DNA from: Clostridia bacterium
GTDB taxonomy: Bacteria; Bacillota; Clostridia; Christensenellales; CAG-1252
Assembly: GCA_017394805.1 (NCBI GenBank)
Contig: JAFPXC010000031.1
Location: 1-64,000 of the forward strand
Direction: 5' to 3'
Length of the DNA stretch: 64,000 nucleotides
Both the position numbers and the translations under genes were made by a program. Below, piece by piece: positions 57,876 through 64,000 of the stretch. Below the pieces are notes generated by a model, which had not been told where the DNA came from, made no database searches, and was given only the letters and a program-made list of their open reading frames with translations. Numbering within the stretch: position 1 is the first letter of the stretch; the number at the start of each line of letters is the position of its first letter.

Positions 57876-60139
57876 GCGAACATCTCCTGCAATACGCCCT
57901 CAATGCGCGTATTGTAAATATAGGTCACCTTGTCGCGAATGGTCTTGGGCAACTCCTCCACGTCGGGACGGTTGGCCTCGGGCACCAATATGGTCGTGAT
58001 GCCGTCGCGCAAAGCGCCCAGACTCTTCTCTTTGAGCCCACCGATAGCCATCACGCGACCGGTCAGGCTCACCTCGCCCGTCAAGGCGCGATCCGAACGC
58101 AATTTGCGGTCGGTAAGCGCCGACACGATGAGGCACACCAGCGCGCAACCCGCGCTCGGTCCGTCCTTGGGCACGGCGCCCTCGGGCGCGTGGATATGCA
58201 ATTCACGCTCGAATTTTTCGGGCGCGATACCCAGCGCCTCGGCGTGCGATTTGACGTAACTGTAGGCGGTGGTCGCGCTCTCGCGCATCACCTTGCCGAG
58301 ATTACCCGTCAGCCGCAGGCCGCCCTTGTTGGGCATCAGCACGGCTTCCAGATCCATGGTTTCGCCGCCCAATTCCGTCCAGGCAAGGCCGACCACGCAC
58401 CCCACGGCGTCCTGTCGCTCATACGCGCGATGCTCGTAGCGAGCCATACCCAAATGCGCCCGCACGTCCTTTTCGTCCAACGTAACCGGCTCGATGGCTT
58501 TGTCACCGAAGGACACGGCCACCTTGCGGCACAAGGACGCGATCTGCTGTTCCAACCCGCGCACACCCGCTTCGCGGGTGTATCCGTCGATAAGCAGGCG
58601 CAACGCCCCGTCGGTCAGGCGCACCGTACCCTCTTCCATACCGTGCTCGCGTATTTGCTTGGGTAAGAGATGGCGCAAGGCGATCTGCTCTTTCTCCTCG
58701 AAGGTGTAGCCCGTCAACTCGATCATTTCCATACGGTCAAGAAGGGGCTTGGCTATTTCGCCGATATTGTTGGCGGTGGTGATGAACAGCACCTTCGACA
58801 GGTCGAACGGCACTTCCAGATAGTTGTCATAGAAGGCTTTGTTTTGCTCGGGGTCCAGCACTTCCAACAACGCGCTCGCGGGGTCTCCCTTGTAGTCGTT
58901 GCTCAGTTTGTCCACCTCGTCCATCAAGAACACGGGGTTGACCGTACCCGCTTTTTTGATGCCCATAATGATCTTGCCCGCCATGGAGCCTATGTAGGTG
59001 CGGCGATGCCCGCGAATCTCGGCTTCGTCGTGCATACCGCCGAGGCTGATCCGCACGTACTCGCGGCCCAACGCGTGCGCGATGGACTTGGCGACCGAGG
59101 TCTTGCCTACGCCGGGCGGGCCGTACAGACATAGAATATTGCCGTTTTTGTTGCCCACCATTTTATGTATGCTCAAAAACTCCAATATGCGCTGTTTTAC
59201 TTTTTCCAACCCGTAATGGTCGTTTTCGAGAATGGTGCGCGCGTTTTCGATGGACAAATTGTCCGTCGTCGTCACGCCCCACGGCATAGAGGCGACCGTC
59301 TCTATCCAATTACGCGCCACGAAACTCTCGGGCGATGCGGGGGCCATATTGACCATCTTGCGCAACTCCCCTCTCAACTTATCCAGCACCTCTTCGGGCG
59401 CATGGCAATCCTCGATGAGGTCCTCGAGCTCGGCGATATCGTCGGCGTCGCCGTACAACTCGCCGTTGATCACCTTGAGTTCTTCGCGCAAATAATACTC
59501 TTTTTGCGCTTCGCGCATTTCGTCCTCCACCTGCTCGTGGAACTTGTTGGCCTCTTCGTTGTACATTTGACACGCGCGGATAACGTCGGTCATTTTGCGC
59601 AAGCGTTCCTCGGTATTGGTAATCAAATACAACTCCTCGTAATCGTTGTTGACCACGAAACGCCTACCGTAGCGATTGATCCAGCCGTGCACGTCGGCGG
59701 ACGGCATATCGGGCACGTCCTCGAACTGCTTCGCCAAGTCTTTGTCTTCCAACAAATCGGCTTTACAACTGTTGATCCATTCGACCATTTCTACGATGCC
59801 GTCGTGCAAAACGTATTCTTCGTAGGGGTACTCCTCGTAGGTGCCCAAGTCCACCGAAAAGATATTCTTTCCGCGGACGAATTCGGTTATTTTGACGCGC
59901 GCAACGGCCGTGCCCACGACGTAGGGGCCGTTGTGCGAATTGACCAATCGGACGTTGGTCATCAAGGCCGCCACGAAGTCGCCTTCCGCCTTGATGACGC
60001 CGGATAAAAATTGCTTACAGTCACTGCAAGCAATTTTATAGCGTTCGAGCATAGTCTTGTCTTTGACGGTAATTCGTACCGTTTCGCCGACGAACACGGG
60101 GTCCGTCCGCTCGGGTACGATGGGAATAAGATTAGTCAT
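57872..60139 (-). CDS. lon: ATP-dependent protease Lon
   Basis: Soluble AAA+ serine protease, 755 aa. N-terminal substrate domain (1-200), coiled coil, Walker A GPPGVGKTS (near 345), Walker B VFLMDEVDK, and the C-terminal protease with catalytic Ser in KDGPSAGCA (near 663) and Lys in GGLKEKSLGA (near 705). The N-domain has two Cys close together (IACSDCKQF) not usual for Lon. The ATG follows the clpX stop by 3 bases without a ribosome-binding site, so translation is probably coupled to clpX. Confidence 0.96.
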   Translation of the reverse strand: MTNLIPIVPERTDPVFVGETVRITVKDKTMLERYKIACSDCKQFLSGVIKAEGDFVAALMTNVRLVNSHNGPYVVGTAVARVKITEFVRGKNIFSVDLGTYEEYPYEEYVLHDGIVEMVEWINSCKADLLEDKDLAKQFEDVPDMPSADVHGWINRYGRRFVVNNDYEELYLITNTEERLRKMTDVIRACQMYNEEANKFHEQVEDEMREAQKEYYLREELKVINGELYGDADDIAELEDLIEDCHAPEEVLDKLRGELRKMVNMAPASPESFVARNWIETVASMPWGVTTTDNLSIENARTILENDHYGLEKVKQRILEFLSIHKMVGNKNGNILCLYGPPGVGKTSVAKSIAHALGREYVRISLGGMHDEAEIRGHRRTYIGSMAGKIIMGIKKAGTVNPVFLMDEVDKLSNDYKGDPASALLEVLDPEQNKAFYDNYLEVPFDLSKVLFITTANNIGEIAKPLLDRMEMIELTGYTFEEKEQIALRHLLPKQIREHGMEEGTVRLTDGALRLLIDGYTREAGVRGLEQQIASLCRKVAVSFGDKAIEPVTLDEKDVRAHLGMARYEHRAYERQDAVGCVVGLAWTELGGETMDLEAVLMPNKGGLRLTGNLGKVMRESATTAYSYVKSHAEALGIAPEKFERELHIHAPEGAVPKDGPSAGCALVCLIVSALTDRKLRSDRALTGEVSLTGRVMAIGGLKEKSLGALRDGITTILVPEANRPDVEELPKTIRDKVTYIYNTRIEGVLQEMFA

Positions 60140-60142
60140 TGA

Positions 60143-61369
60143 TTATGCGATATCCTTGTACAGTATTTGGGGTTTTGCGCCGCCCTCGATGGTCTCGGCG
60201 GTGATGACGACTTCCAGCACGTTGGGCATATCGGGCAACTCGTACATAATGTCGAGCATGACGCCCTCCAATATAGAGCGAAGCCCGCGGGCGCCCGTCT
60301 TGAGGTCGATGGCCTTTTTGGCCACGGCTTTGAGCGCGTCCTCTTCGAAGCGCAACTCCACCCCGTCGAACAGCAGCATTTTGGCGTACTGCTTGGTCAG
60401 CGCGTTTTTGGGTTGAGTGAGAATGGACACCAACGCCGTCTCGTCCAACGCGTTCAAGCCCACCACGATGGGAATACGCCCCACGAATTCGGGAATAAGA
60501 CCGAACTTGATGAGGTCGTCGGGGCGCACGTCTTTGATGAGGTCGGCATAGTTGGACTCGTCCTTGTCTACGCCGCCGCCGAAGCCGATGCCGCCGTGCT
60601 CTCTTCTCTTGCTGATGATTTTGTCCAAGCCGACGAACGCGCCGCCGAAGATGAACAAAATGTTGGTGGTGTCGATCTGCAAGCATTCCTGCTGGGGATG
60701 CTTACGCCCGCCCTGCGGCGGCACGGAAGCCACCGTGCTCTCGATGATCTTGAGCAAGGCCTGCTGCACGCCTTCGCCGCTCACGTCGCGCGTGATGGAC
60801 ACGTTTTCGCCCTTACGGGCGATTTTGTCGATCTCGTCCACGTAGATGATGCCTTTTTCGGCGCGTTCGATATCGTAGTCCGCGGCCTGAATGAGCTTGA
60901 GCAGAATGTTCTCGACGTCTTCGCCGACGTACCCCGCTTCGGTCAAAGTGGTGGCGTCCGCCACGGCAAAGGGCACGTTGAGTATCTCGGCCAAAGACTT
61001 GGCCAAGAGCGTCTTGCCGCACCCCGTCGGGCCCAACAACAACACGTTGCTCTTCTCGAGGACGACGTCGCCTTTGGGCATCGCGCTGTCAATGCGCTTA
61101 TAGTGATTGTAGACGGCCACCGACAAAGTCTTCTTGGCGTCCTCCTGCCCGACGATATACTCGTCCAACTGCGCCTTGATTTGCTTGGGCGTAGGCAACG
61201 CGCTCTTTTGCGCACGTTTTTTCGCGGGGTTTTTGCTGAACATATCGTGACATTGATTGACGCAGTCACGGCAGATATATCCGCCGTGTTCGCTGGCGAT
61301 CAACGTACCCGCCTCCTGTTCGCTACGTCCGCAAAACGAGCAATGATAGTTGTGTTCCTTACTTGCCAT
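60143..61369 (-). CDS. clpX: ClpX unfoldase subunit
   Basis: AAA+ ATPase that feeds ClpP, 408 aa. The N-terminal zinc domain has CSFCGR and CRDCVNQC; Walker A is GPTGCGKT (near 110); [10 protein letters not shown] is Walker [14 protein letters not shown] holds a pore loop; the IGF-like ClpP-binding loop reads IGFG. Sensor 2 [10 protein letters not shown] is near the end. It has the site AAGGAAAG and follows clpP by 18 bases. Confidence 0.97.
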   Translation of the reverse strand: MASKEHNYHCSFCGRSEQEAGTLIASEHGGYICRDCVNQCHDMFSKNPAKKRAQKSALPTPKQIKAQLDEYIVGQEDAKKTLSVAVYNHYKRIDSAMPKGDVVLEKSNVLLLGPTGCGKTLLAKSLAEILNVPFAVADATTLTEAGYVGEDVENILLKLIQAADYDIERAEKGIIYVDEIDKIARKGENVSITRDVSGEGVQQALLKIIESTVASVPPQGGRKHPQQECLQIDTTNILFIFGGAFVGLDKIISKRREHGGIGFGGGVDKDESNYADLIKDVRPDDLIKFGLIPEFVGRIPIVVGLNALDETALVSILTQPKNALTKQYAKMLLFDGVELRFEEDALKAVAKKAIDLKTGARGLRSILEGVMLDIMYELPDMPNVLEVVITAETIEGGAKPQILYKDIA

Positions 61370-61387
61370 AGTGTCTTTCCTTATAGA

Positions 61388-61996
61388 TTATTCGGATTTC
61401 GGCCTTCTGTAATACACTTCGTCGATAAGGCCGTACTCTTTGGCCTCTTCGGCCGTCATGAAGTTGTCGCGCTCGCAATCGGCGGTCACTTGCTCGATGC
61501 TCTTGCCGGTGTGCTCGGCCAACAAGGAGTTCATCAATTTCTTGATGCCCAAAATGTTCTTGGCGTGGATCTCGATATCCGTCGCCTGACCTTGGAAGCC
61601 GGCGAGCACCTGGTGGATCATGATCTCGCTGTGGGGCAAACTATACCGCTTGCCTTTGGCGCCGCCCGACAGCAGGAATGCGCCCATGCTGGCGGCCAAA
61701 CCGATGCAGATGGTGACGACGTCGCAGGAGATGTATTGCATGGTATCGTAGATGGCCAAGCCGTCGATGACGCTGCCGCCGGGGCTGTTGATATACATAT
61801 AAATATCCTTCTTGGGATCTTGCGATTCCAGATACAGCAGTTGCGCGACCACCGCGTTGGCGATATCCCCGTTGATCTCGCCCGTCAAGAAGACGATGCG
61901 GTCCTGCAGCATACGCGAATACAAATCGTACCCGACTTCGCCGTTGGCGGTACGCTCGACGACGTGGGGAAGATAATACGTGTTTTTCTCGTTCAT
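61388..61996 (-). CDS. clpP: ClpP protease subunit
   Basis: Self-compartmentalising serine protease, 202 aa. Catalytic Ser103 (GLAASMGAF), His128 ([12 protein letters not shown]) and Asp177 (CERDNFM) are all present, as is the oxyanion-region motif YINSPGGSV. An AAGGAGG site precedes the ATG. Order tig-clpP-clpX-lon-engB matches many Clostridia. Confidence 0.97.
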   Translation of the reverse strand: MNEKNTYYLPHVVERTANGEVGYDLYSRMLQDRIVFLTGEINGDIANAVVAQLLYLESQDPKKDIYMYINSPGGSVIDGLAIYDTMQYISCDVVTICIGLAASMGAFLLSGGAKGKRYSLPHSEIMIHQVLAGFQGQATDIEIHAKNILGIKKLMNSLLAEHTGKSIEQVTADCERDNFMTAEEAKEYGLIDEVYYRRPKSE

Positions 61997-62036
61997 GTTT
62001 TTTCCTCCTTATTATTCTAACCCAATGCGTTTTGAA

Positions 62037-63410
62037 TTATTCGGCTTTGGGTTCTTCTTTGGGATCGACCAACTTGTTGACGGACAGCAAATAGTCCACC
62101 AATTTGTCCGACAGCATACTGTTGTACAAATAGTCGAAGTCCTCGCGTTTCATTTCCTGTTTGTAGGTCTCCACGTCCTTGCCCACGGCCTCGGCGTCCT
62201 TTTGGATGCGCGCGTCCATTTCCTCGGGGCTGACGGTCAAGCCCTCGGCTTTGACGATCTCGGTCAGCACGAGGCTGCGCTTCTCTTGCTCCAAGCAACT
62301 TTGATGATAGTCCTCGACCATCTTCTCGCGGGTAACGCCCGTGTAGTTGCAGTAATCTTCCAAGGTCATACCGTTGCCGGAGAGCATCTTCTCGAAGTCG
62401 TTTACCTTGTTCTCGGCGGCTTCGTCGATGATTTTGGCGTTGATGCTCACTTCGTTGGCGGCCACCACGGCGGCGAGGAGATTATGCTCGGTACCGTTCT
62501 TAGCGCGGGACTCTTCCTGCTCGGCCAGCTCTTTGCGGTAGCTGTCCTTGAGCTCGGCCAAGGTATCGAAGTCCGACACGTCCTTGGCGAATTCGTCGTC
62601 CGCTTCGGGCAACACTTTGACTTTGAGGCTGTTGAGTTTGACGTGGAACACGGCCTCTTTGCCAGCCAACTCTTCCGCGCCGTAGTCGGAGGGGAAGGTC
62701 ACCTTGATGTCGCGCTCTTCGTCGATATTCATACCCACGATCTGATCCTCGAAGCCGTCGATGAACTTGTGCGAACCCAAGGTCAACTCCTGCTCGTCGG
62801 CCGTACCGCCCGCGAAGAACTCCCCGTCGATGGAACCGGCGTAGTTGATATTGGTGGTGTCGCCCATCTCGGCGGGTCTGTCGGTGATATCCTGCCAATA
62901 GCCGGCCTTTTCACGCGCTTTGTTGAGTTTGTCCTCCACCATCTCGTCCGTGATCTCGCGGGGCAACACGCGCTCCACTTCGATATCCTTGTAGGTCAGG
63001 TTGTCCAAGGTGGGGTACTCGATGATGACGAAGGTGAACTCGATCTGCTCGTGATCGCACTTGCCGTACTCGAGGTCGGGCGAAGCCGCCACGCGCAGGC
63101 CGCTCATAATGTCTTGGTAGAAAGGACGATAGCACGCGTCCACGGCGGTGTCGATGGCTTCCTCGAGGAAAGCGTACGCGCCGTACATACTCTTGATGAT
63201 ATGCATAGGGGCTTTGCCCTTGCGGAAACCAACCACGTTAAAACGGGATTTGGTCTTGAAATAGGCTTCGGTTTCGAGGGCTTGGTAGACGTCGCCCTTC
63301 AACAAGAAAGTGTACTTCTTGACGTTGTCGTCGCATTGTTGCATCGTATACGGCACGTCGTAGTCGGTCTTTCTAAGGTTGATAACGATTTTGTTTTCAT
63401 TTTCGCTCAT
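62037..63410 (-). CDS. tig: Trigger factor
   Basis: Ribosome-bound chaperone and peptidyl-prolyl isomerase, 457 aa. The N-terminal ribosome-binding loop is GFRKGKAPMHII (signature GFRxGxxP, near residue 62), the FKBP-like domain begins near 160 (GDTTNINYAGSIDGEFFAGG) and the C-terminal arms follow. I start at ATG 63410, 8 bases after GGAGGA; a TTG five codons earlier overlaps that site. Confidence 0.95.
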   Translation of the reverse strand: MSENENKIVINLRKTDYDVPYTMQQCDDNVKKYTFLLKGDVYQALETEAYFKTKSRFNVVGFRKGKAPMHIIKSMYGAYAFLEEAIDTAVDACYRPFYQDIMSGLRVAASPDLEYGKCDHEQIEFTFVIIEYPTLDNLTYKDIEVERVLPREITDEMVEDKLNKAREKAGYWQDITDRPAEMGDTTNINYAGSIDGEFFAGGTADEQELTLGSHKFIDGFEDQIVGMNIDEERDIKVTFPSDYGAEELAGKEAVFHVKLNSLKVKVLPEADDEFAKDVSDFDTLAELKDSYRKELAEQEESRAKNGTEHNLLAAVVAANEVSINAKIIDEAAENKVNDFEKMLSGNGMTLEDYCNYTGVTREKMVEDYHQSCLEQEKRSLVLTEIVKAEGLTVSPEEMDARIQKDAEAVGKDVETYKQEMKREDFDYLYNSMLSDKLVDYLLSVNKLVDPKEEPKAE

Positions 63411-63442
63411 GTAGAATTCCTCCAAAAAACTTTTCGCTCTTT

Positions 63443-63471
63443 ACTATAACACAATTACCGTGCGAACGCAA
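63443..63471 (-). promoter_or_regulatory. Promoter of the tig operon
   Basis: Minus strand: -35 TTGCGT (63466-63471), 17-base spacer, -10 TATAGT (63443-63448). I see no CtsR or HrcA box next to it. Confidence 0.7.
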
Positions 63472-63490
63472 CTTTTTCGACGCGAGAAAA

Positions 63491-63527
63491 CGGCGGATAT
63501 TAATAAAAATATTAATATGTGCCGCCG
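63491..63527. repeat. Nested inverted repeat between tig and rqcH
   Basis: CGGCGG (63491-63496) pairs with CCGCCG (63522-63527), and inside lies ATTAATA...TATTAAT. It sits between two divergent promoters; a protein-binding site or a cruciform are possibilities. Confidence 0.45.
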
Positions 63528-63604
63528 AAATCGTCGATTTTTCGGCGAAAACCCGCCGATACGCCGCGAAACGCCCGCCGTACGGAACAAATTGCCCCAA
63601 ATAT

Positions 63605-63633
63605 TTGATTTTGGCGAGCCTACGCGATATAAT
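63605..63633 (+). promoter_or_regulatory. Promoter of rqcH (leaderless)
   Basis: -35 TTGATT (63605-63610), 17-base spacer, -10 TATAAT (63628-63633); the ATG begins 6 bases later. Confidence 0.7.
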
Positions 63634-63639
63634 ATAGTT

Positions 63640-64000
63640 ATGCCGCAGGACGTCGTTACTTTACACGCGCTTACCCAAGAACTCGCCGCCGCATTGACGG
63701 GCGGCAGAATAGACCGCGTTACCCAACCCGAAAAGGACGAGGTCTGTTTTTACGTGCGCAACAAAGGCCGCACGCAATGCTTGGTGGTCTCGGCCAATCC
63801 CAACGCGCCCCGTATGCACCTGACCTGCACCAAAAAGGACAATCCCTACGCCGCCCCCGCGTTTCTCATGCACTTGCGCAGGCACTTTCAAGGGGGCATG
63901 ATACAGCGCGTCGAAGTGGTCAATTACGACCGCATCGTGCGCTTCGCGGTGCTCGGCCGCAACGAGATGCACGACGACGTGACCATGAGCCTCTACGTGG
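63640..64000 (+). CDS. rqcH: RqcH/FbpA-type NFACT protein, N-terminal fragment
   Basis: First 120 codons only; the gene runs off the right edge. The start ALTQELAAALTGGRIDRVTQ and the following PEKDEVCFYVRN, VVSANPNAPRMHLT, and FLMHLRRHFQGGMIQRVEVV stretches are the NFACT-N domain of RqcH (formerly fibronectin-binding protein FbpA), which adds alanine tails to stalled nascent chains on 50S subunits. The ATG at 63640 has no ribosome-binding site and follows the -10 by 6 bases, so the mRNA is probably leaderless. Confidence 0.88.
   Translation, partial: MPQDVVTLHALTQELAAALTGGRIDRVTQPEKDEVCFYVRNKGRTQCLVVSANPNAPRMHLTCTKKDNPYAAPAFLMHLRRHFQGGMIQRVEVVNYDRIVRFAVLGRNEMHDDVTMSLYV

Overview
The window looks like the core chromosome of an endospore-forming, meso-diaminopimelate Clostridia-type firmicute, probably an uncultured gut lineage. 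The reasons are a full mother-cell/forespore sigma set (sigE with spoIIGA, sigG, an uninterrupted sigK), a ymxH-type sporulation gene, a MurE with the DNPR motif of the DAP-adding enzyme, strong AGGAGG ribosome-binding sites on most genes, and gene orders typical of Clostridia. The order-level placement is inference. Almost all genes lie on the minus strand; the plus strand carries the pflX-like/trmH pair, sigG, two stable RNAs, a metallophosphoesterase, a short Cys-rich protein and the start of rqcH.

Layout. 1-2200: start of a four-helix-bundle protein, a hairpin array, tRNA-Leu, and a radical SAM protein with an RNA methyltransferase. 2240-10100 (minus): two ABC-FtsX fusion transporters, then pilT with an LRR lipoprotein and a sugar:cation symporter. 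10200-16270: orphan mazF, a 6S-like RNA, tRNA-Glu, two RNA-modification genes and ileS. 16271-26307: the rpsB-tsf-pyrH / frr-cdsA-dxr-rseP-ispG block, followed by a PolC-like protein that has lost its polymerase and interrupted by a PI-PLC-like gene. 26495-28575: rarA-ruvX-DUF1292. 28636-35733: one 7.1-kb gene for a cyclic beta-1,2-glucan synthase-like enzyme. 35800-41030: RNase P RNA, sigK, a pseudouridine synthase, nrdR, ymxH-like, sigG, sigE, spoIIGA. 41175-54495: the division and cell-wall cluster from mraZ to ftsZ. 54500-55650: a long non-coding stretch with MraZ-type boxes and a strange tandem array. 55658-57127: metallophosphoesterase and a possible coat protein. 57240-64000: tig-clpP-clpX-lon-engB and the divergent rqcH.

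Most of the window is housekeeping: translation, isoprenoid and phospholipid synthesis, peptidoglycan precursor synthesis, division and proteolysis. The points that stand out are the degenerate repeat array upstream of mraZ with extra MraZ-like boxes, the PolC fragment with a dead exonuclease domain, several promoters placed so that mRNAs would begin at or next to the start codon, a near-perfect Fur-like palindrome in front of the iron-sulfur enzyme gene ispG, and a division cluster lacking murF, murG and murC. All functional calls were made by eye from sequence motifs and gene order; no database search was run.
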